Both the position numbers and the translations under genes were made by a program. Positions 17,718-25,339 of a DNA stretch of 64,000 nt are shown piece after piece (the first letter of the stretch is position 1; each line of letters starts with the position of its first letter). The DNA comes from CAKSHP01 sp045636325 (GTDB lineage Bacteria; Bacillota; Clostridia; UBA1381; UMGS1253): contig JAZTXH010000016.1 of assembly GCA_045636325.1 (NCBI GenBank), positions 1 through 64,000 on the forward strand, written 5' to 3'. Below the pieces are notes generated by a model, which did no database searches, had not been told where the DNA came from, and worked only from the letters and a program-made list of their open reading frames with translations.

Positions 17718-18005
17718 TTACTCATCTGCTGCATCTTCAGCTGAAAATTCCTGCGCTGCTTCGTGATACTTTTCAAGAATTGCTTCCTCAAGTTCGCGAC
17801 GCGTAAGCGCGTTTATCGGATGTGCAATGTCTTTAAATTCACCCTCGGGTGTTTTTCTGCTGGGCATTGCAACAAAAAGCTTTTCGTTTCCTTCTATAAC
17901 CTTGATGTCGTGAATCACTATGGCGTCGTCAAAAGTAACTGAAATTATAGCTTTCATCTTCCCTTCGGAATTCAGTTTTCTGACACGGATGTCTGTTATT
18001 TGCAT
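17718..18005 (-). CDS. spoVG: septation protein SpoVG
   Basis: 95-aa SpoVG, a small nucleic-acid-binding regulator involved in asymmetric septation and, in several Firmicutes, in global regulation. The sequence follows the family from [11 protein letters not shown] through the [17 protein letters not shown] core to the [21 protein letters not shown] block, with a short acidic tail. SD GGTGAGG precedes the ATG. It is monocistronic with its own promoter, and a terminator sits at its stop. Confidence 0.97.
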   Translation of the reverse strand: MQITDIRVRKLNSEGKMKAIISVTFDDAIVIHDIKVIEGNEKLFVAMPSRKTPEGEFKDIAHPINALTRRELEEAILEKYHEAAQEFSAEDAADE

Positions 18006-18080
18006 ACGACCTCACCGCCTTATTAAATTCAGACCGAATATCCTTTCTTTTTTCGTTATTAATCGGCCACTAACATATAT

Positions 18081-18109
18081 ATTATCCAATAAAACAATTT
18101 TAAAGTCAA
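18081..18109 (-). promoter_or_regulatory. spoVG promoter
   Basis: On the minus strand TTGACT (18104-18109), 17-nt spacer, GATAAT (18081-18086). The rest of the 323-nt spacer up to murC is very AT-rich. A possible murC -10 (TATAAT, 18270-18275) with a poor -35 is also present. Confidence 0.65.
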
Positions 18110-18328
18110 CAATTTTTAACATATTTTCTTTGTTAAACTTAATTTGTTAACAAAAAGTTTACAACTAATTATGAAAATATGTTAAAAACGCACAAAAGAA
18201 AAAAATTTTTACTATAGAAAAATTTTATTAAAATGTAAAAAAACTGTTTTATTTTTCTGTTATTTAGTGTATAATAATATTTAAGGAATTTAATAAATAT
18301 TTCTAATGGCTTCGAAAGGAATAAAAAT

Positions 18329-19708
18329 ATGAATAATTTTTATCTTGAAAATATAAATCCAAATTCAAAAATTCACTTTGTAGGCATTGGCGGAATAAGC
18401 ATGAGCGGTCTTGCAAGAATAGTTATGCAAAAGGGATTTCGTGTAAGTGGCTCTGACATATCAGAAAGTAAAACAGTTGTCGCCTTAAGAGAAACAGGCG
18501 CTGAGATTTTTATAGGGCACAAGGCAGAAAATGTTTTTGGTGCTGACCTTTTGGTTTATACCGCCGCAGTAAAGCAGGATAATCCTGAGCTTGTGTATGC
18601 AAGGGAAAACAATATTTCTTCAATTGAACGGTCAATGCTTTTAGGCGCTATAATGCGCGGCTTTAAAAACAGCATAGGTATTGCCGGCACACATGGTAAA
18701 ACTACAACTACTTCCATGCTTTCTCATGTGCTTCTTGCATGCGAGCTTGACCCCACAATCACAATCGGCGGTGAGCTTGATGCTATCGGCGGAAACATAC
18801 GGGTTGGTAAAAGCGATTACTTTTTAACAGAGGCTTGCGAATACCATTGTTCTTTTCTTGAGTTTTTTCCAAGTATTGCAGTTGTAACCAACGTTGATGC
18901 AGACCATCTGGATTATTTCCGCAATTTAGACCACATCAAGCAGGTTTTCACAGATTATCTTGCAATTCCCGATGAAGACGGTTTTGCCGTTGTTTGCGGT
19001 GATGATAAAGATGCAATGGAGTGTATTGGCATGGTAAGAGGTGAAATTTTAACCTATGGCTTAAGCGATGAGAATACCTTTTGTGCTCAGAATTTAAAAT
19101 TTAATGAAAAAGGCCAAGGCATTTTTGATGTTGAATATGATGGCGAAATTATTTCAGTTAAGCTTAATGTATCAGGTAAACACAATGTGTTAAACGCGCT
19201 TGCCTGCTTTGCCGTAGGATATGCTTTAGGGCTTGACGGAAAAAATGTAAAAGAGGGGGTTGAAGCCTTCAGCCTTGTGCATCGCCGTTTTGAAAGAAAG
19301 GGTTTTGTAAATGAAGCTTTGGTAATTGACGATTATGCACATCACCCAACAGAAATCAGATGCACACTTGAAACTGCAAAAAATATTACTAAAGGTAAGT
19401 TGTATGTCGTTTTTCAGCCTCATACATACACAAGAACAAAAGCTCTTTTTGATGAATTTGAAAAAGCCTTTGATATGGCTGATGAAATTCTTTTTACAAA
19501 TATTTATGCTGCACGTGAAAAGGATACAGGACTTGTAAATTCAGCACAACTTGCTGAGGCTGTAAAGAAGAGAGGTAAAATCTGCTTGTTTGTTCAAAGT
19601 TTTGACGAAGCTGAAGAATATATAAGAAAAAGTATCTGTAAAGACGATTCTGTTATATGTATGGGGGCAGGAGATATATTTAAACTATCTGAAAGTCTAA
19701 TCAAATAA
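18329..19708 (+). CDS. murC: UDP-N-acetylmuramate--L-alanine ligase
   Basis: 459-aa cytoplasmic ligase adding L-Ala to UDP-MurNAc, the first peptide step of peptidoglycan synthesis. N-terminal Rossmann domain opens with IHFVGIGGISMSGLA; the central ATPase has the P-loop GIAGTHGKTTTT (about residues 117-128). The Mur motifs FEYHCSF-like EACEYHCSF, NVDADHLDY, and the C-terminal YAHHPTEI are all present. An AAAGG SD precedes the ATG. It stands alone, not in a dcw cluster. Confidence 0.96.
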   Translation: MNNFYLENINPNSKIHFVGIGGISMSGLARIVMQKGFRVSGSDISESKTVVALRETGAEIFIGHKAENVFGADLLVYTAAVKQDNPELVYARENNISSIERSMLLGAIMRGFKNSIGIAGTHGKTTTTSMLSHVLLACELDPTITIGGELDAIGGNIRVGKSDYFLTEACEYHCSFLEFFPSIAVVTNVDADHLDYFRNLDHIKQVFTDYLAIPDEDGFAVVCGDDKDAMECIGMVRGEILTYGLSDENTFCAQNLKFNEKGQGIFDVEYDGEIISVKLNVSGKHNVLNALACFAVGYALGLDGKNVKEGVEAFSLVHRRFERKGFVNEALVIDDYAHHPTEIRCTLETAKNITKGKLYVVFQPHTYTRTKALFDEFEKAFDMADEILFTNIYAAREKDTGLVNSAQLAEAVKKRGKICLFVQSFDEAEEYIRKSICKDDSVICMGAGDIFKLSESLIK

Positions 19709-19765
19709 TTATAAAAAGAAAATTATTGACACTGATACTTGAAATGTTTGTAATAGATTGGAGGT

Positions 19766-19986
19766 GTGTTTTCTTTTGATACACCTTATATTGTTATTAA
19801 TATTTATATTGCAGTTAAAGTGGTAAATTCAGCCGGAAAGATAATTGACTTGGATTCAAATTTGTGTACGTATATAAAAAGCCTTTCTCGGAAAAAACGG
19901 TTCACAAAGGAACAAGAACCATTTACACTGTAGGATTTGACACCTTTGAATTTAAAAAGAAGAAAATAAATGAAGCATATACTTAG
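19766..19986 (+). pseudogene. decayed small gene of unknown identity
   Basis: A GGAGG at 19760-19764 is followed by a frame that opens with a hydrophobic stretch (MIHLILLLLIFILQL from TTG 19776) and stops. A second frame reads AVKVVNSAGKIIDLDSN. A third ends VHKGTRTIYTVGFDTFEF and stops at 19986. Three pieces with protein-like composition in three frames suggest a frameshifted small secreted or membrane protein. No family recognised, so the reading is tentative. Confidence 0.3.
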
Positions 19987-20047
19987 AAGTACGATTTGAA
20001 TAAAATGGAATATAAAGTATTAGTGTATTATAAAACTCGTAAATTTT

Positions 20048-20078
20048 AAAGCCGATGAAGAAATCCTTCATCGGCTTT
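20048..20078 (-). terminator. terminator of the MsmX-type gene
   Basis: Perfect hairpin AAAGCCGATGAAG / CTTCATCGGCTTT, followed on the minus strand by AAAATTT. It is about 20 nt beyond the stop codon. Confidence 0.85.
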
Positions 20079-20096
20079 AAATATTGAAATTTCCAA

Positions 20097-21206
20097 TTAT
20101 AAAATAGAAACCTGTGTTTCTTTGTCAAACAAATGAATTTTGTTAGGATCAAATGCAACCTTAAGAATGTCACCTGATTTAGCTGTTGTGTCAGGCTTAA
20201 CTCTTGCTGTGCAACTTGTGCCTTCAATTGTAAGGTAAAGGTATGTTTCAGCACCCATCATTTCTGTGATTTCAACCTTAGATGTTACCTGTGTTCCAAC
20301 ATTTTCAGCAAGGAAAGCTTCCTCGTCATAAATATCTTCAGGACGGATACCCAAAACAACTTCCTTACCAACATAGCTCTTGTCAAGCGCTGCAGCCTTA
20401 GCAGCAGGAAGAGCAATCTTAGACTGGCCAACTGCCAAAACGATTTCGCCCTGACCTTCGTTTTCAACCTTAGCATCAATAAAGTTCATCTGGGGGCTGC
20501 CGATAAATCCTGCAACGAACATATTGCAAGGATTAGAATATAGGTTAGCAGGAGAATCAACCTGCTGAATGATACCATCTTTCATAACAACGATACGGCT
20601 ACCCATTGTCATAGCTTCTGTCTGGTCATGAGTAACGTAGATAAATGTTGTCTGTAACTTCTGATGAAGCTTACCAATTTCAGTTCTCATCTGAACACGA
20701 AGCTTAGCATCAAGGTTTGATAGAGGCTCGTCCATAAGAAATACCTTAGGCTCACGCACAATAGCACGACCTAAAGCAACACGCTGTCTCTGACCGCCTG
20801 AAAGAGCTCTGGGCTTTCTGTCAAGCAAATGCTCAATGTCAAGAATAGCAGCGGCTTCATGAACTCGTCTCTTAATTTCTTCCTTTGGAGTCTTTCTTAA
20901 TTTAAGGCCGAAAGCCATGTTTTCAAATACTGTCATATGAGGATATAGCGCGTAGTTCTGGAAAACCATCGCAATATCTCTGTCCCTGGGAGATACTTCA
21001 TTTACAAGTCTTCCGTCAATCTTTAACTCACCGTCACTGATTTCTTCAAGACCTGCAATCATTCTAAGAGTTGTGGATTTACCGCAACCTGAAGGACCTA
21101 CCAAAATAATAAATTCCTTATCTGCAATTTCAAGGTTAAAGTCGCTTACCGCAACAACACCACCAGCATATCTTTTATAGATACCTTTTAAACTTAAGTC
21201 TGCCAT
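20097..21206 (-). CDS. sugar ABC transporter ATP-binding protein (MsmX/UgpC type)
   Basis: 369-aa ATPase of the CUT1 carbohydrate uptake family. N-terminal ABC domain: Walker A GPSGCGKSTT, Q-loop QNYALYPHMTV, signature LSGGQRQRVALGRA, Walker B VFLMDEPLSNLDA, H-loop THDQ. The C-terminal MOI/TOBE domains (residues about 240-369) include IGSPQMNFIDA and LGIRPEDI. It stands alone, with no permease or binding protein, as is usual for MsmX, which energises several sugar transporters encoded elsewhere. Own promoter region and terminator. Codon use suggests strong expression. Confidence 0.93.
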   Translation of the reverse strand: MADLSLKGIYKRYAGGVVAVSDFNLEIADKEFIILVGPSGCGKSTTLRMIAGLEEISDGELKIDGRLVNEVSPRDRDIAMVFQNYALYPHMTVFENMAFGLKLRKTPKEEIKRRVHEAAAILDIEHLLDRKPRALSGGQRQRVALGRAIVREPKVFLMDEPLSNLDAKLRVQMRTEIGKLHQKLQTTFIYVTHDQTEAMTMGSRIVVMKDGIIQQVDSPANLYSNPCNMFVAGFIGSPQMNFIDAKVENEGQGEIVLAVGQSKIALPAAKAAALDKSYVGKEVVLGIRPEDIYDEEAFLAENVGTQVTSKVEITEMMGAETYLYLTIEGTSCTARVKPDTTAKSGDILKVAFDPNKIHLFDKETQVSIL

Positions 21207-21321
21207 TTTAAAAATTTCCCCTTTCTTGCATACGCAAGTTATTTAACATATACCATTATACCATACTCTTTTTTAAATTCATAGAGGCTGATTCAATAAA
21301 TTTTCACCCTATTTTTTAGTA

Positions 21322-21356
21322 AAATTGCACAATACTTGGAAACATTGTGCAATTTC
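21322..21356 (-). terminator. terminator of the EF-G-like gene
   Basis: Hairpin AAATTGCACAATG / TATTGTGCAATTT on the minus strand just after the stop codon of the EF-G paralogue, then a T-rich tail. Confidence 0.8.
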
Positions 21357-21363
21357 TTAATTA

Positions 21364-23424
21364 TTAATCGTCTTTCTTCTTAGCGGCAGCCTCAGCAATT
21401 ACCTTCTCGCAGACATTGGCCGATGCTTCTTCGTAACGCACGAACTCAAAGTTAAAACTGCCCCTTCCCTGAGACATAGACCTTAAGTCTGTAGCGTATT
21501 TATACATTTCTGCAACAGGAACTTCGGCATCAACAGTTCCTGTTCCCATACCTAAAATTCTTCCTCGTCTCTTATTTATATCACCAATAACATCACCCAT
21601 AAGAGTTTCGGGAACTGTTACCTGCAGATAGCCGATAGGCTCAAGCAATACTGGCTTTGCCTGAGTAAGCCCCGCCTTAAATGCAATTGATGCGGCTACT
21701 TTAAATGCCATTTCAGATGAGTCGACCGGATGGTATGAACCATCAAGCAATGTAGCCTTAAGACCTACAACCGGATAACCTGCCAAAACACCGTTTTCCA
21801 TACAGTCCCGAAGCCCCTTTTCAACTGCGGGGAAATAGTTTTTCGGAACACTTCCGCCAAATACGCTTTCACAAAATTCCAAACCTTCACCATCTGACGG
21901 CTCAAATTCAATAACAACATGACCGTACTGACCGTGACCGCCAGACTGCTTCTTGTGCTTACCTTCAACCTTTGCCTTACCGCGTATTGTTTCACGATAA
22001 GCAACTATCGGCTCTTCAAGTTTAACACTTACGCAGTATTTCGTCTTGAGCTTGCTTACTATAATATCAATATGCTGTTCGCCTTGACCTGAAATAATAA
22101 GCTGATGGGTTTCTGTATTGTTTTCCACTGAGAATGTGGGGTCTTCGTCTCTTAGCTTTGCAAGACCTGAACTTATCTTTTCTTCATCGCCCTTTGTAAC
22201 AGGAAGAATTGCAAAAGAAATAACGGGCTTGGGATAATCTACTCTTTCCAAAACTATATCACTGCCAACAGAGCAAAGTGTATCACCTGTAGCTGTAACT
22301 GCAAGTTTTGTTGTAGCGCCGATATCACCTGCACAAATTTCATCTGTCTCAATCTGCTTCTTACCTTTTATAATATAAAGCTTACCTATTTTTTCATCCT
22401 TCATTTTTGAAGAATTATAAACTATGGAATCACTCTTTACCTTACCAGAGAAAACTCTGAATATTGAAAGCTTTCCAACATAGGGATCAGAAACGGTCTT
22501 GAAGACAAGTGCCGCTAAAGGGCCGTTATCGTCAACCTTTAATACAACTTCATCACCCTTACTGTTATGAGTTGTCATATCTTCTCTTATTGTAGGTGGC
22601 TCCATATATTTAACAACAGCGTTAAGGTATGTTTCTATTCCGGCACCGCAGGAAAGCTCGCCTGCAAACACCGGAATAATAACACTGTCGTGAATACCCT
22701 GTTTAATACCCTTTTCAATTTCTTCTTTTGTAAAAGGCTCGCCTGTAAAATATTTTTCTAAAAGTTCTTCTGATGTTTCAGCAATCTGCTCAAAAAGCTG
22801 TTCTCTTACTGATACAACAGTATCCTTTAAATTTTCAGGAACGGGTGCGCTTGTGCATTTGAAATTGTCATACATATATGCAACTTCATCAACTATATCA
22901 ACCATACCAAGAGTTTTTTCATTTTCAATAATAGGATATGAAAACGGAATAACAGCCATGCCGAAACGGCTCTTTAGCTGTTCTAAAACGCCCAAATAGT
23001 CAGAACGTTCATTTTCAAGTTTTGTTACAAACATTGTTATAGGAAGCTTTTTTGAAACTGCATAACGAAATGCGTTTTCTGTTCCTACTCCAACACCTGA
23101 TTTACCGCTGACAAGAATAGTAACATTATCCGCCCCGCAAAGACCCTCGCGCATACCGCCCACAAAGTCAAAAAAACCGGGAGTATCTATAACATTAATT
23201 TTACAACCTTTCCATTCAACTGGTGCTACTGCGGTTGAAATAGAAAAATTTCTCTTTGTTTCTTCCGGATCATAGTCTGTAGTTGTTGTTCCCTCAGCTA
23301 CACTCCCCATTCGATCAATTGCGCCACTATGATACAGCATAGCCTCACATAATGTGGTCTTACCTGCTCTGCCATGTCCCGCAAGACAAAGGTTGCGTAG
23401 CTTATCTGCTGTGAATTTACTCAT
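21364..23424 (-). CDS. elongation factor G-like GTPase (EF-G paralogue)
   Basis: 686 aa, with the five-domain layout of EF-G. G1 is GHGRAGKTT (residues about 16-24) and G3 is IDTPGF. The G4 motif, normally NKxD, reads TKLE (in MFVTKLENERSDY), missing both the Asn and the Asp that read guanine. Domain II (about 290-390), domain IV (GQYGHVVIEFEP, about 490) and domain V (LGMGTGTVDAEVPVAEM) are present. It belongs to the EF-G-like paralogues common in Clostridia, not to the str-operon fusA. Its cellular role is not established. Flanked by its own terminator. Confidence 0.88.
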   Translation of the reverse strand: MSKFTADKLRNLCLAGHGRAGKTTLCEAMLYHSGAIDRMGSVAEGTTTTDYDPEETKRNFSISTAVAPVEWKGCKINVIDTPGFFDFVGGMREGLCGADNVTILVSGKSGVGVGTENAFRYAVSKKLPITMFVTKLENERSDYLGVLEQLKSRFGMAVIPFSYPIIENEKTLGMVDIVDEVAYMYDNFKCTSAPVPENLKDTVVSVREQLFEQIAETSEELLEKYFTGEPFTKEEIEKGIKQGIHDSVIIPVFAGELSCGAGIETYLNAVVKYMEPPTIREDMTTHNSKGDEVVLKVDDNGPLAALVFKTVSDPYVGKLSIFRVFSGKVKSDSIVYNSSKMKDEKIGKLYIIKGKKQIETDEICAGDIGATTKLAVTATGDTLCSVGSDIVLERVDYPKPVISFAILPVTKGDEEKISSGLAKLRDEDPTFSVENNTETHQLIISGQGEQHIDIIVSKLKTKYCVSVKLEEPIVAYRETIRGKAKVEGKHKKQSGGHGQYGHVVIEFEPSDGEGLEFCESVFGGSVPKNYFPAVEKGLRDCMENGVLAGYPVVGLKATLLDGSYHPVDSSEMAFKVAASIAFKAGLTQAKPVLLEPIGYLQVTVPETLMGDVIGDINKRRGRILGMGTGTVDAEVPVAEMYKYATDLRSMSQGRGSFNFEFVRYEEASANVCEKVIAEAAAKKKDD

Positions 23425-23634
23425 GATGAATACCTCCCATATGCTTTATTTTAATCCGTATAAACGAATAACAAGCGTTATAATAACACTGACTTTTATG
23501 ATATTCTGCAAATACCCTTTGTTTTCCTACCTAAATTTTTAACAATATTATGCATTTTTTTTATGCAATATTGCTAATTTTTTAACTTTTATATTTTGTG
23601 TTGACGTGCAAAATGAATTTAAACCCTTGCACTA

Positions 23635-23664
23635 TTGATTTTTGCGTGCATTTTATTGTATAAT
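23635..23664 (+). promoter_or_regulatory. metF operon promoter
   Basis: TTGATT (23635-23640), 18-nt spacer, TATAAT (23659-23664). A 47-bp MITE relic lies between it and metF, so it becomes part of the 5' UTR. No SAM or cobalamin riboswitch was recognised in the leader. Confidence 0.6.
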
Positions 23665-23686
23665 AACATTAAAATAGTTTTTATTT

Positions 23687-23733
23687 TTAGCCTGACAGAA
23701 GTTATTAGATTCGTATAGCTTATCTCAGGCTAA
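23687..23733. repeat. shortened MITE copy B (joined ends)
   Basis: 47 bp: TTAGCCTGACAGAAGTTAT directly joined to ATTCGTATAGCTTATCTCAG plus GCTAA, the inverted ends of the family without the interior. It can form a hairpin in the metF leader. Confidence 0.7.
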
Positions 23734-23755
23734 CCGAATGAAAGGGCTGTATAAA

Positions 23756-24613
23756 ATGAAAATAAGCGAACTTTTTAAAGACAAGAAGCAAACCTTATCC
23801 TTTGAAGTTTTTCCGCCGAAAACAAGCGAAACATTTGATACAATAAGCGATGCAATTTCCAAAATAGCATCCATTAAACCGGATTATATGAGTGTTACAT
23901 ATGGTGCCGGCGGAACAAATAGCGGTTTTGCAAAGCAGATTGCCGCAATGATAGCAGATTATAGTGTTATATCTCTGTCTCATTTGACCTGTATTGGAAC
24001 AACTAAAGATTATATAAAAAATCATTTATCTGAATTAAAGGCGTTGGGCGTTGATAATATTCTTGCCCTTCGAGGGGACTTGCCCGACGGTAATAAAAAT
24101 GCGGTGGGTGCCTTTAAACACGCAAACGAACTTACCGAGTATATAAAATCCGTGGGTGATTTTTGCGTAGGCGGTGCATGCTATCCCGAGATGCATCCCG
24201 AATCAGAAAATATGAAAACAGATATTGAGAACTTAAAGAGAAAAGTTGATGCAGGCTGTGATTTTCTTGTTACGCAAATGTTTTTTGATAATAATATATT
24301 TTATAAATACCTATTTAAAATCCGTGAATTGGGAATAACCGTTCCCGTTGTTCCGGGAATAATGCCTATTACAAATGCAAATCAGATAAAGCGAACCTGT
24401 GCTCTTTCAGGAACAAGACCTCCCTCAAAATTTATGGCAATTCTTGATAAATTCGGTGATAATGAAAAGGCGATGCGTCAAGCAGGAATTGCATATGCAA
24501 CAGAGCAGATTATAGACCTTTTAGCAAATGGTATCGGGCATATACATGTTTATTCCATGAATAAACCCTTTGTGGCAGAAAATATACAGAATAATCTTTC
24601 AGATATTATTTAA
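23756..24613 (+). CDS. metF: 5,10-methylenetetrahydrofolate reductase
   Basis: 285-aa flavoprotein reducing methylene-THF to methyl-THF, the methyl donor for MetH. Family motifs visible are LSFEVFPPKT at the N-terminus (catalytic Glu), the FAD-contacting SVTYGAGG, and HLTCIG. DNILALRGDLP, the DFLVTQMFFDN segment and a PGIMPI motif follow. The ATG at 23756 with AAAGGG upstream is preferred over one six codons earlier, which lacks an SD. First gene of a three-gene methionine operon (spacings 14 and 40 nt). Confidence 0.95.
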   Translation: MKISELFKDKKQTLSFEVFPPKTSETFDTISDAISKIASIKPDYMSVTYGAGGTNSGFAKQIAAMIADYSVISLSHLTCIGTTKDYIKNHLSELKALGVDNILALRGDLPDGNKNAVGAFKHANELTEYIKSVGDFCVGGACYPEMHPESENMKTDIENLKRKVDAGCDFLVTQMFFDNNIFYKYLFKIRELGITVPVVPGIMPITNANQIKRTCALSGTRPPSKFMAILDKFGDNEKAMRQAGIAYATEQIIDLLANGIGHIHVYSMNKPFVAENIQNNLSDII

Positions 24614-24627
24614 AGAGGCTGATAATC

Positions 24628-25299
24628 TTGTTTTGCAAAGCTTATAGTAAAAACGAAATAAAAATAGATAAAGCCGAAATGCTTCGGTATGCATGTTCAA
24701 AAAATGCAGATACCGATGATTTGTATTCTTCGGTTTTTGACGATGCAGTAAAAGCGGCAATAAATTTAGCCGAGCCTAAAGTTATTTATGAATTTTTCCC
24801 CATAAGCGTAAGAAATGACACAGTCAATTTTCCTGACTTTAGTGTAAAAAGCAAAAACCTTTCAAAAAATATGCACGCATCAGATATGGGAATAATTTTT
24901 GCCGCAACTTTAGGCATCAAATCAGAAAGAGAACTTATAAAAAGAAAAACGGACAGCACATCTTTAGTTTTCATTAATGCTGCGTTTACGGCAATTTTAG
25001 AAGATATTATAAACCGTACATTTTTGGAGCTGAGAGAAATGCTTGCGAAAGAAAACAGATTTTTGCGCCCCCGTTTCAGCCCTGGTTACGGAGATTTTGA
25101 GCTCTTATTTCAAAAAGATATTTTCCGCGCACTTGACCTTGAGCGCAGAATGGGTATGGCCCTTACCGAAAATCTTTTTATGATACCGTCAAAATCCGTT
25201 ACGGCAGTTTGTGCTGTGTCGAAAACAAACCAGATGTGTCAGCTTTCGGGCTGCGAAGCATGCAACAAGAAAAATTCATGTCAGTTTTGCAGAATATAA
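24628..25299 (+). CDS. detached MetH activation (AdoMet-binding) domain protein
   Basis: 223-aa protein corresponding to the C-terminal reactivation domain of cobalamin-dependent methionine synthase, which uses AdoMet to re-methylate oxidised cob(II)alamin. Diagnostic motifs are RFSPGYGDFEL (residues about 150-160) and MIPSKSVTAVCAV (about 188-200). The start is TTG at 24628 with AAGAGG SD. The C-terminus is Cys-rich (CQLSGCEACNKKNSCQFC), possibly binding metal. It lies between metF and a MetH that lacks this domain, so the split pair explains the missing function. Confidence 0.9.
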   Translation: MFCKAYSKNEIKIDKAEMLRYACSKNADTDDLYSSVFDDAVKAAINLAEPKVIYEFFPISVRNDTVNFPDFSVKSKNLSKNMHASDMGIIFAATLGIKSERELIKRKTDSTSLVFINAAFTAILEDIINRTFLELREMLAKENRFLRPRFSPGYGDFELLFQKDIFRALDLERRMGMALTENLFMIPSKSVTAVCAVSKTNQMCQLSGCEACNKKNSCQFCRI

Positions 25300-25339
25300 A
25301 ACTTATAGAAAGAAACAAAAAAGAAAGAAAGTGATTAAT

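Noticed and set aside
23665..23755. SAM or cobalamin riboswitch before metF
   Set aside because: The leader is too short and mostly a MITE relic; no riboswitch core motifs seen.
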